The notes under the pieces were generated by a model, which ran no database searches, had not been told where the DNA came from, and saw nothing but the letters and a program-made list of their open reading frames with translations. DNA of 64,000 nucleotides from Pelecanus crispus (lineage: Eukaryota > Chordata > Aves > Pelecaniformes > Pelecanidae): positions 1,994,001 through 2,058,000 of the forward strand of contig NC_134643.1 in NCBI RefSeq assembly GCF_030463565.1. The letters are read 5' to 3'. Made by a program: the position numbers and the translations under genes. Of this stretch, positions 39,098 through 50,600 are shown one piece after another. Within the stretch, counting starts at the first letter, position 1; every line of letters begins with the position of its first letter.

Positions 39098-41814
39098 GAC
39101 AAAATGTGAAAAAAAGCCTGTTTCAATTCAGCGTGGTATGTTAGTTATCACTTATCAACTATTCAGATTTAGGTAAACACCTGTTTAAAATGATGGAATT
39201 TTTGCCCAAGGATTCATCAGAGAAACCAAGCTTGACATCTGGGAAATATGGTTAGGAGAAAATACATTTTAAATGGGATTATCTCAAAAAGAGAACAGAC
39301 ATGAAAAGCATGTTTTAAATAGGATTATCTCAAAAAGATAATGGATATAATGGGTCTGGGCTGTCACCTTCCTGTCCTGATCCCATCCTTGTAAATTCAT
39401 GGCTTGCTCTTCTTTCACTTCCACATTTCAGGGCTGAACTTCATCTCTTCTTGTGCAGCGCCCAGCACGTCCAAACAGCTGAGGCCGCAGCTCCCTGAAG
39501 TACAACCATCCAAGCAAGGAGCCTCTTGGGCTGCTGCTAGATGACCTCTGGGGACCTGCATGGCTTGAACCCCCTGGAGCCTGCCTAGCTCTTGCTGGGA
39601 CGTTTCCATACGTTGGGCATCCTGAAGGAGAAGATATACCTGGATTGTTGATTTTTGTAGCCCTTAATGGACCTGCTCTCTGCTAATCTCTTAAGTTGTT
39701 TTAAGTGTCCGCCTCTTTCAATAGCCCCTGAGAGAGGCCGAGTGCGGTGCAGTGGGAGTGAGCCCTTGGTGACTCTTCCTTCATCAGGTTTGAGCTGCAG
39801 AGGACAAGTGCAGGGAGTCTTCAAGCTGCATCAACCTCTTACATCCTTTTTGTGGCCCAAACCCGATCTCAAAGCCTGCTGAAATCAATATAAAAACCTC
39901 AACCTTGCAGTGACATCAAGGGTCTTTGGATCAGACTCAAAAAGAGGTATTTGTTATTCCAGACGGCCTCACTTGGCACTTCTCACCACCAATGAACTTA
40001 AAAAAAAAAAAAAATTCTGCTCTTTGAAGCATACAGGGAAATGGCTTAATATTCAGTGTAGCCAGTAAGTCTCTAGTGGCCTGGAATCACATAAAGGTAA
40101 GAGCTACTGTAGCTGTTCGGTTTATTTGTATCCATCTGGATTTATAAATTTGGTTTTGCATAGAAACATGGCACGCCTCTGTCTCTTTGTAATGTCAAGA
40201 CATAAAAAACAAGGGGATTCTGCTGTTTTAGCAATAGCAGATGCTAAAAACCAGACAGGCCTATAACTGAGCGAGCGAGCTAGGTTTTTGCTCTGCCCGA
40301 GCCGTGGTGCTCACGTCATGGTTTGATGTGCGACCCACGTGCCTCGGGGGTGGGTTTAAGACGATGCTGAGTTTTGTTTGGGTGAGAAATTCCCACCCTG
40401 TGGTCCCGGGAGCAGAATTTGCCACGACAATCCTAAGCCAGAGAGACAACAGTGCCGCTCTCCTCTTGAGTGAAGCATCCCAGCAGGGTTAGGGCCTCTT
40501 CCCCTCTGCCAGCTCGAGAGGCAGCACCCTCACAAAAATCATTTGCGGGGCTATGAGAGGGGACTGATAGCTTGCAGGAGGAGGAGGAGAAGCAGGGCTC
40601 GGTAGCATCTTAAGACTTTTGAACATGCCTGCAAAGACCTGCTTTTTGCCAGTCTTCCCCTGTCTTGTTTCTCCATCTGTGAAGGAGATTCTTCTCCACC
40701 AGAGAGGAAAAACAAAATTAATGCTGGAAGGCGCTAATGATGCAGGGTGGTGGGAGCTGTATCTGCCCCTGGGCAGGCGAGGAAGTGGCTTTATTCCTCT
40801 AAAGATCCTGAATGCTTCTGTAAAGCTGTCCCTGGCCTCCATACAGCAATACTGCAGCCTGGGAAGTGCAAGGGGCCGCTTCATTCCCACTTTTCATGAT
40901 TTTAGCAAACCATGAAGTAGCTGTCTCCTCCTAATATCCCTGCTAACGAGCTCAGATTGCTTGTGAGTCTAAGCTTTTACCAGAAAGCAAGCAAGAATGT
41001 TTTCAAATGTCTGTCTCTAGCATTCCTGGCTATGGCAAACACCCTGAAAACATGAAAGGGAATTTGCATTATTTTGAAGGTGCTTTATGATTTCTGAAGG
41101 CTTCTGGATGGTAGCAGAGGGTCTGTCCGCCTGGGACAGGGAGCTCAGGCACTGTGCTCCCGTCCAAAAGTGAGATGTAATGGCACATCTCCAGCGCTGT
41201 CTTATTTACCCTTGGTTTAAATCTGCCCTTCAGCCAACAAAAAGAGGCACAGAAACAAACTGGCTGTTGTTGTCACAGATGATCAGGTACAAAAGGACAT
41301 GAGAAAAGGAATGTTCAGCATTATGCCTGCAAAATTAACCCCAGGGAAGAGCCCTTGTTGTCTTTCTTGCTGTTTTTGCTGTTGCTTACTTGCTGCAAGG
41401 TAGGAGCAAGGGGTCATGACACCTTTGTGTCCATGGGAGCGTGCTGCAAAATACAAAGAGCTCAGCAGCGCTAGACTGCGTGTGTGTGAACCCCTGTCGC
41501 GTTCCTGGCAGACGTCTCACGTGGAGAGACGGTGTGGGTGCCTGGTCCCCAGGGAGGAAGCCCAGGAGCCAGGCTCCGTGCCACGCAGTGCTGAAGGCAG
41601 CTTGGAGCAGAGCCCGGCAGCCGGTGTACGGCTTTGGCGCTGTCCTATTATGCCACCTCTTCCACCCTCGGCACTGGTGCTCGCTGGGGACCCTGCAAAT
41701 GCTCCTGGTCCTACAGCCGTGGAGGAGAAGACCTAGTGCCTCCGTCTTGTAGGATGTGGCTGAGATACAGTCAGGGTAAGTAGAAGCATCTGGATAGGTT
41801 GAAAATCAAGCCTC
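39098..41814 (+). other. ANKRD16 3' UTR and intergenic sequence
   Basis: After the stop codon the transcript must continue, but I see no convincing AATAAA nearby. AATATA/TATAAA at about 39886-39893 is a weak candidate. A direct repeat of about 37 bp with a 45-bp period lies at 39264-39345 (ggattatctcaaaaaga twice). An A-run is at 40000-40013. No further gene recognised. Confidence 0.5.
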
Positions 41815-42052
41815 AAGTTGTGCCAGGCGAGGTTTAGATTGGATATGGGGAAAAATTTCTTCACCAAAAAGGTTATCAGGCATCGGAACAGGCTGCCTAG
41901 GGAAGTGGTGGAGTACCCTGGAGGTATTTAAAAGACGTGTAGACGCGGCGCGTAGGGACATGGTTTAGTGGTGGACTTGGCAGTGTTAGGTTTACAGATG
42001 GACTCGATCTTAAAGGTCTTTTCCAACCTAAACGATTCTATGATTCTATGAA
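41815..42052 (+). mobile_element. CR1 LINE 3' end
   Basis: Reads gaggtttagattggatatgg, then aatttcttcaccaaaaaggt and ends ctatgattctatga. About 240 bp of the element survive, with a frame-breaking gap. Confidence 0.92.
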
Positions 42053-42627
42053 ATAACGTTGCCACACTGTCAGAGACCTTACCAAAAAGGAAGGCATTTT
42101 GGTTTTAAATAAAATGGATTTTGCTCTGGCGGTCGCACCATCACACCCCCCCCAAACTCTCAAGTACCAAGTCACTTGTGCCTGGGTGGCCTAGCCAGGT
42201 TTCCTTGCGATGACGCTGAGGACGAGGGACTGCAGCTATTGCATCCTTATCACATCTCACGGGTTTTTCTTAGGTTGGTGACCACGTTTGGGTTTTGGAT
42301 GTGCCCTTTTGTACCTCTTAGGAGCTGTCAGCAATTGTTGCTCCATCCTGGCCCACTTCTCTGTGAGTTACGAGGATTCACTCTCTGCCTGTTGTCTCTC
42401 AACCCTGGTGTCCCAGCTTGCTGCTAGTAGACATGAGCCAAGAGCTTCAGGACCTGCTGACCGTGGTGCATCGCCACCAACTGTTTTGCCGACTCTTCTC
42501 CTGCCTTCTGCTGCTTCCACAGCCAGACCTTCCTGCTCATCCTCCATCCAGTCTCTACTGGATTTTCTACTGCAGGTACCTCCACATAGACATTGCTTGA
42601 GTCCTCCAAGCCAAACTGGAGCTGCCA
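42053..42627. other. Intergenic sequence, no recognised content
   Basis: Between two CR1 copies. An AATAAA is at 42118-42123, which could end a long ANKRD16 3' UTR, but nothing ties it to that gene. Confidence 0.35.
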
Positions 42628-43232
42628 ACGAGACAACGAAGCTGGTGAAGGGTCTGGAGCACAACTCTTATGAGGAGCGGCTGAGGGAACTGGGGTTGTT
42701 CACCCTGGAGAAGAGGAGGCTGAGGGGAGACCTTGTCGCTCTCTACAACTGCCTGACAGGAGAGTGCAGTGAGGTGGGTGTTGGTCTCTTCTCCCAAGGA
42801 ACAAGTGATAGGACAAGAGGAAATGGGCTTAAGCTGCGCCAGGGGAGGTTTAGATTGGATATTAGGAAAAGTTTCTCCATGGAAAGAGTAGTCAAGCATT
42901 GGAACAGGCTGCCCAGAGAGGTGGTGGAGTCCCCATCCCTGGAGGGGTTCAAAAAACGGGTAGATGTGGCACTTTGGGACATGGTTTAGTGGGCATGGGT
43001 GTGTGAGGTTGACAGTTGGACTGATGATCTTAGAGATCCCTTCCAACCTTAATGATTCCTAGTTTTTACTTTCATTAAAAAATAATCCAGCCACCAAGCC
43101 AGGAAAGATGAAATTAGTTATTACTCTCCCCTTAACTGGTTTAGTGGTGGACTTGGCAGTGTTAGATTAATGGTGGGACTGGATGATCTTAAAGATCTTT
43201 TCCAACCTAAACGATTCGATGATTCTGTGATC
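42628..43232 (+). mobile_element. CR1 LINE with doubled 3' end
   Basis: The frame reads [38 protein letters not shown] and [19 protein letters not shown]. Two consecutive CR1 3' ends follow (to about 43056, then 43135-43232), linked by tttttactttcattaaaa and a stretch with ccagccaccaagccagg. Confidence 0.94.
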
Positions 43233-43479
43233 TGTCCCATCCCAAGCTGCTTGTGCGTCTTGTGACTTGTCCAACGGGGATTGGTGGTGGTGGCTAATGC
43301 AGGGCGATGGTTGTCTGATGCTCACGGATGTTGGCGAAGAAGTAGAAAACCTGTACCTGCTGTTCGGGCACCAGAAGCAAGCGTCCCTGAAGGGCCCAAC
43401 ACTGCCACCAGCTCGTGGGTGTTTCTGTGCATGGCTTGGTGCAGGAAGAGGTTTGTCTCGGTTCCTGGGCAGATAACAT

Positions 43480-44647
43480 CACCGCCTCGCTGCCGGCGGA
43501 CTGTTAAAGTCGTTTAAAAGGAGCCGCTCTGCTCCCCATCCGAGCCATCACAGCGGAGTTTCGGCTGCGTGATGGAGCTTCGCCTGGTTCTCCATCAGCC
43601 CCGGCGCGCTGCCCTCCGCCTTGTGCATCCTGGTCGATACGGAGGACGCAACCGTACGATCAAATTAAGATGTCTTTAGCCTTGCAGGTGTCTGATCCGG
43701 CTTTGCCGCGACCGCTGCGTACGTGTTCCCTCCCCGGCTCGCTCCTCTTCCACGGGATGCAGATCCATGGGGCATTCAAAGCAGCGCGCAGCCGGGAAAT
43801 TCCTGCCTCGCTTCAAGGAAGCGGTGGGCGGTAGAGACTTTAAAAAAAAAAAAACCCAAAACCTCTTAAATGCTAAAAAAAAAAAGTCCAAATGTTCTCA
43901 GAAGCGCGCCGTCTCCTTTGCGTCGGTGCTGCGCTGCGGTTTTGCCGTGGACGGGGAGGGATTTGCCGGACAACGCGTGATCCTGAGCGCGAGCGAAAAC
44001 GCGTTGGTGCGCGTTTTGGGGTGAAAAGGGGGAAACGTGAGAGGTGCTGCGTGCGAGAAGCGAAACCCGCGACTGGGAAGTGGAAACGCACCGTCACTGT
44101 CGGCGTTTGTCGTGATGATCGTTAACGAAGCGGGTTGTAATTAACACCCAGGGGCGCGCGGGTTGCACCCGCCCCTTGCACGCTTGCACGTGCTCCTCGC
44201 GCAAGCCTTGCACGCCCGCGTGCCCTTTGCACGCGCAGCACGTGCACGCGCGTGCCCCCCCCCCCCCCCGCCGGTGCTCGGCGCTGGACAAACCCGGAGG
44301 GCGCGCGCTGCGCAGCGCCGCGCATGCGCGCCGCACCCCCCACCACGGTGGCAGCGCCGTCGGCAAAGCGCAGCGCCCGCCCCCCCCCTCCCCCCCGCGC
44401 TTTAGCGACGGCGCGGTCAGCCAATGGCGGGCGGCAAAGGGCGGTGATTGGCAGGCGCGCGGGCGGGCGGGGTGGGGGCGGTGAGGCTCCGCCCCCTGCC
44501 GGCGCGGTCTCCTCACGGCGGCGGCGGCGGCTCCATTTTCTCCCGCTCCCGCGGCCCCGCAGCGCCCGGTTCGCCTCAGTCCCGGCCGGCGGAGAGAGAC
44601 CCGAGAGACTGCCCTCCGCACCCCGTTCTTCCCTCTCCCGCGCCGCC
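43480..44647 (+). promoter_or_regulatory. GDI2: GDI2 CpG-island promoter and 5' UTR
   Basis: Strongly CpG-rich region up to the GDI2 start codon. It has two CACGTG E-boxes (44187 and 44239), a palindromic NRF1-type CGCGCATGCGCG (44319-44330), a CCAAT box at 44420, an inverted one near 44447 and GC boxes around 44470-44480. No TATA box is seen. The probable 5' UTR holds GGC repeats and CTCCATTTTCTCC near 44530. This is the pattern of a broadly expressed gene. Transcription start positions are not determined. Confidence 0.8.
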
Positions 44648-44692
44648 ATGAATGAGGAGTACGACGTGATCGTGCTGGGCACCGGCCTCACG
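44648..44692 (+). CDS. GDI2: GDI2 exon 1 (coding part)
   Basis: Encodes [15 protein letters not shown], exactly 15 codons, followed by the donor ACG/GTGAGG. The GTG of GTGLT is part of the family's dinucleotide-fold-like N-terminus. Confidence 0.97.
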
Positions 44693-47600
44693 GTGAGGAG
44701 GAGCCGCCGTCGCCGCCCGCCTGGGCCTCGGGCCTGCCGCGGGCGGCCGCCGCCCTGCCGGCCCCCCCCCCCCCCCCCCCCCCGAACCCAGGCGCCTGGG
44801 TCCTGCCTGCCTCTGGCCCGCCTCCCCATCGCTCGCACGGGTGCTGATCCCCGCTCCCCCCGGGCGCAGGTGTCCTTTTGCCCGTCTATCACCTGATTAT
44901 CCCCCCCTCAGCCCCGGGCTGGGGCGCCTGGGGTCTGCGGCCCACCCCCCCCCCCCGGGTACCCTGCTTCCCGGCCCCCTCCCCCGGATGCCGGGGTCTG
45001 TTCCCCAATATCTCCCGATTATCATTCCCCCTTCACCGCCGCTCGGACCTCGGGGTCCTTTTCCTCATCTGTCACCTCACCAGCGTAGCACCCCCCAACC
45101 CAGGCTGGGATGCCTGGGTTCCCACTTCCTCCCCCCCCCCCCCAAAAAAAAAATTATCCTGTGGTGGCAGGGTTCTGGTCTCCACCCTCCCCCGGGACAC
45201 CTGGCTCCTTTCCCCCATCTCTCATCTAATTATCATGGCACCCCATCACTACCCCCCCCCCCCCCCCCCCGTTTGAATGCCTTCCCCACTCCCGGCTCGG
45301 CCACCTGCGTCCCCATCCCCCCCCCCCCCCCCGCAAAATCCCTAACTAGACCCCCGGGCTGAGTTGTGGTTTTTACAGGATTGTCACAGACCCCCATGTT
45401 TGGATGTGTCCCCCCCCGATCCCCGGTTGCCCGGCTTCCCCCCACCGCCCCGTGGGGCCCGGCCCGGGCTCCGGGGAGGCCCCGGGTCCGCGCCTGCGGG
45501 AGGCCCCAGGAAATGCAGTTGTTTAGCGAAGGGAGGGCGGGGGACGACGGACAATAAAACGCTACCGGGGATTTATTGCCTGATTTTTATTTATTTTATT
45601 TCATTTTATTTTTCAAAACCATTTTATTTTTCCCTTCACACACCGCTCCCCCCCCCCCCCCAACCCGAGGTAGCTGCAGGTCCATCGAGCTGTGCCCTTC
45701 CCCAGAGCCGAGCCTGGCTTAGGGTGGAGGCAGACCTGGTTATCCCCCCCCTCCCGCCTCCCCGCTCCGCCTTTGCAGCCTTCGGCTCTCCATCCAGCCC
45801 TGACTGCAGCAGGAGGGGGATGGGGAGGCGGGCGAGCCCTGCACGCCTGTCAAATTTGTCCGATTCCCCCCCCACACCCCAAAAAAAAAACCCCAACTCC
45901 TCTTTTGCGTTGTCGCTTCCTCTTGGTCATCCCTGAGGAAAGCTGACAGCTGATGGCACTTGGGGGTGCGGCGGAGGGAGGGGGATGAGCCATGGTGGGG
46001 CTTTGTCCTATTGTGGAGGATGCAGCCCATGCTGCAGGCTGCCGAGGGGAAAAAAAAAAAAAATGGCAGTGCCGCTGCCCGTGAGGTTTGCTGGTGGGGA
46101 TTTCTTCTGGTTCCTGCCTTCCTTCGAACTGGAGAGATGTCTGGGGCCACTGCTAGCTTATCCGCTGTGGGTTTAGTAGGGGCTGAAGGGTGGATTGCAG
46201 GTTAGAAATAAGAGGCATTGTTTGAAGAAGGGGGGAAGAAAATCCAATATGGTGGAGAGGAGGTTTTTCTCGCTGTTAAATAGCCTTTCCTGCTTTTGTT
46301 TCCTTCTGGGGAGAGGTGGCTAGACAAAGAGATAGCTTTGGGGTTCACCGTGAGGGATTTCCCCCACTTCCCCTGTTGATGGTAATTGTAAATAGAAATA
46401 CATGCGCTTCCTACTGTGGCTTTGGCGCTGTGATTGACGGGGGCTGCCACAGCAGCGAAGGCATCATGTCTGCTGACACAGGGCCGGGGCACGGCTGCTT
46501 AAGGCAGATCTGGTTTATCATCCCCCTGTTTCAAGTATGGGAATAATGGTAACAAAGCCAGGATGTGGCACAAAGAAAATGTGCAAAGTGTGGGAGCGTC
46601 TTCCCAGCTGCTGCTGTAGGGTAAACCCAACTTCCCTGGTTGCTTTCATTCCTTTCTCTCAAGGCTCTTCCTTTGAGGTAGCAGGAATGACTTACGAGGC
46701 AAAAGCTTCTTCCCTTTGATAGGGAAAGCTGCAGTCTGTCCTGAAGCCTGTCTCTGGCTTGCCAAAGCAGGGAAATGGACTTTTGGGGAGGTGAAATATA
46801 ATGAGCTTCTAGGGAAGGGGCCTCCAATAGATCTGAGCGCCATTAAAATGTTAATTTATGCTTTAGAGTGAGCTGCGGTATCAAGTTGGTAAGCACCGTG
46901 CTTAATCTCAAACTGACAAATGCCAATGTAAATTTGACAAAAGGCCTCTTGTGAAATCACTTTTAAGACAAGCTAATGCTAATGATCAGCAGTTGAGTTA
47001 AAAGGAATAAATTACGGCTGTATTTTAAGGTGTGCTGACCAAACTCTGGAGCCAGAGAGCGTGCAGGCGCGCTTATTTTGCTTCTGATGTGTAGGCTTTA
47101 CTTCTGAAATACCAACTGGGACAGGATGGATTTCATCTTGACGTGATGCGGAGAAGCGTGTGGAAAAGCACGCGGAAAAGCAGGTGAATGGAAACCAGAG
47201 GTCCTGGTGCAGCCAGGATGTTCCCGATCCTAAAATGCACGGTGTTGGCTCAACCGTTTTGGCCGGCGAGTAGTGTCGGAGCGGAGCCTGGTTCAGGCTG
47301 GGCCACAGGACTTCCTGCAGTCAGATGAGGCATCAGACTGGAAGTTTGAAGGTTGCTCCTCCAACTTTGGTTGGTACCAGTGCTGGCAGAGCCAGGCTCC
47401 CTGAGGAAAGGGAACTGGAAAACGCACTGCGTAAACACATTCGGTTGTTTCTTTCCTTTTCTGAGAGCCTCGAACTGTCATGAAACTTCAGGTGATATTT
47501 TCAACCAGCCTTTCCTTAAAGCTGGCCCTTGCAGAAATGGAGTGTTGGAGTCCCACCAGGCAACTGTTGGAGCTGAGTGAGCTTGGGTCTCCTCCGCTGA

Positions 47601-50600
47601 AAAGCCTCATTTGCACCTCATGTACCAATCTTGATGCTGCCTGAACAAGAGATTAACCGGGGGTCCTGTTTGCTAGATACTCGAGCGCTGTGCCCCTCTG
47701 CCAGGCTACCTGTTGGGCTGTGCCCATCTTACGTCTTGTCCCATGAGAGTTACCGCTTGACTTGCCCCAGGGACCATCGCTAGGACTTGTACAAAGCCCA
47801 ATAAAATAGCTGTAAGCCAGACCATCTGGGAGAGGCAGCAAGCTGATCTGGAGGGTTTTTTCTTTCTCTTTCCAAAGTGAAAATTCAGTTGTTGGTTTAA
47901 AGAGCTAAAAATAAATTGTCGGGGCCTTTATAAAAGAGCCACAAATACAGCTGTTGCAGTGGTCATTCTGGTTGGGTCTGTGGGGCCACCGCTACCAAAG
48001 TGCCCAAGAGTGCATGCATAAATTCCACTTTGATGGATCTGAAAGCGCAACATGAATATTTTGTGTGTTAATCTTTTCTTCAACCAGTAATGAAGAGCTC
48101 GGGCAGCTCTAGGACTGCGATTACTGGCACTAAAATATTTAACTTTTTCCCTTATGGGAGACCCCCTTGCAGTGCCGAGCTTGTAAAGATATGTTTTAGC
48201 AGTATGGGGGAAAATAATCCCAGAGCATCTTTAATCCTGAATTACTGCTGATACGACGGCCTCGAAGTTACATGAGGTATAATTAACTTCACAGCGCTCG
48301 TACGTGAGCACTACGTTCCTCCCGATCCCTCTGTGCATTGAGCAGTGCTGAAGTGTCAGGCCATGTGTGCTAACTACAGGGCAGGCATTTGCAAAGCGCT
48401 GGTGGGTCTGGCTGCTCTTGCATGAGAGCTGGTAGGTCTTCCAGCTACCACATCCTGGAGGTGCTGGTGGGAATGGCTTCTCCAAGTTGCTCAAGCCTTA
48501 ATAGCTTTAAGAACCTTGGCTTAGGCTTGCTAGGTGCGTCACGCATTGCAGATTAGGCAGCATCTTTCTCCAGACCTACTGCACAAACCCGTTTTTAATC
48601 TGGTGCGGTAATCGGCAGGCTGGAGAACACCTAGTGTTTTTTATTTTCAGACTTGTCTTTTTGGTTCGCCTTAATTTACACCTCTGTGGTCTGGAAAGGA
48701 CTCGGTACGTGCTTACCGGGACGTTCGGGAGTGGGACGTTGTGCCCCTCTGACAGGCGTTATCTGCTTTCTGTGCTCCAGACAACGTGGGTTATTTGACA
48801 TGAATGTTGGGCATAATTACGCTATCTTGTTTAGCCCCAGTAGATGAACGCTGTGTTCCTGCTGGGTTTTCACTTGTCGCAGGCACCAATGTGTTGAACT
48901 AAGCTTCTTACCTGCCAGCTGCCTCACCGCGTTAAAGCTATGTAAATCCACCGCAAAGATACAGATTCACTTTCTATGGGAGCAGAGTAGCCAAACTCTT
49001 GGGTTCAAGATATATTTAACTGTATAGCCACAGGCCTCGTTGCTTAAAGAGCCTAAATAAAGAACATCAAAGCAACTGCGAGGACCGAGTGGAGTGTCAT
49101 TGTCCCTTGCATCATCCCCTGGTAGCTGAGGGGATTGCTCAAGTGCAGTGAGTAATTGCTTTTGCAGTTTGTATGTCTAAGCGGAGTCCAGCACAGTAAA
49201 CGTAGCCAGCGTATGTTAGAGGTGGAATAGCCTGGGTGATGGTAACGAGCTGTGTGTAACTTCTTGCGCGCTACAGCACAGCCCTGTCTTTCTAAGAAAG
49301 AGCTCTTGCTGTGCCAGAACCCATTTGCGAAGACGAAGGGATTTTGCTAAATGTTCTGCGCAGAATCCTCCCCTCGGCGCTGTTAGATGGACCGCCACTG
49401 GCTTGAGTTTCCATTGGTCTGTCTGAGCCTTTCTGAACTGCCGCCCTACTTGGAGAAAATCCATGTAAACCTACTGGCTTCCCTTGATTCCTGAAGGCTT
49501 CTGAGTGTAGAAGGTGTATTTGTGACCAGTTCATGCAAGTGAGGGAAGAGCTGATGGTCTTAAGCAAGCATGAAAACGTCAATACCTCTGAGTTACCCTG
49601 ACTCGTGGTTTGTTGTTTTTTTTCTTCCCCCCTCCCGTGGATTTGTATCGAATGTGCTGTCCCTACGTTTCTGATGCACATCGCTCTCTGATTCTGTGCT
49701 CTCTGGCCATTTGAAGCGGCCAAGCGGTGCTGCAGACGACATTGATCGCTGTAAGACTTGCTCTGTCATTCATTCGACAACACAATGCGAGCTCTTGGGA
49801 GCCCCTCGTAACCTGAACTGGCTGAAGCGGTGGATTATAGTAGCACAGCATGACTGTAATTTGCACAAAGATTGTGTTTGACCCCAGCTGGATGCCTGGA
49901 GCTTTCCCTGCCATGTCTTGGTGCCCTTTCTGCTGTCAGCAGCAGCCCAGTTTTACCTGCTTCCACAGGGTTGATGTTTATAATATGGTCAGAAAGGCAG
50001 AGATTTGAACTCTGACGCTTCCCCTTTTTTATTTGCAGTCTAAACTGTTTCTAGCCATTCCCTTATCGGTACAGGCTGTTTGTTTTCCTCGCTCCCTGAC
50101 CCAAACGACATAATGACATATCAAGCAGTTCCTAGACGCAGACTAGTGCACCCGTGGATGTGTATAGCCAGCGCAGCCGTCAAAAGGAATTGCTGAGCTG
50201 GGAGGATAAATCTATTGTGCGTCTCGTGTTTTATGACCATGCCGTTGCCTCATCGGCTGCGAAGGGAAGCAATGGTGCAAGGCCTACGCGGGATTTCAAC
50301 GCTTCGGGGTTCTGCAGATGCCTGGGTGATATAACGAACCTGTTAAATGAGTCTTGGATAAAATAGTATCGTAATACCTCCACCTCTATCCCCATATTGG
50401 TGTTTAATGGGTATGAAATAAGATTGAGAAGGTGCTTAAGACCTCTTATATCTTCTGCTGGTACCCAAATTTGCTCTAGGAGGATGCTCGCAGTTTGGGC
50501 AGGCAACCTGTTGAAAGGATACACGCTCACTGGGAAGTGACGGGTGAGCTATTCTGAGAAGATAGAGCAAGAAATGCTTTGATGTTTCCTTAAATGGAGG

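Noticed and set aside
44122-44896. Overlapping frames of over 200 codons in the GDI2 promoter
   Set aside because: Stop codons are rare in such GC-rich DNA. The composition is low-complexity R/G/P/A, and the region is explained as CpG island plus GDI2 exon 1.
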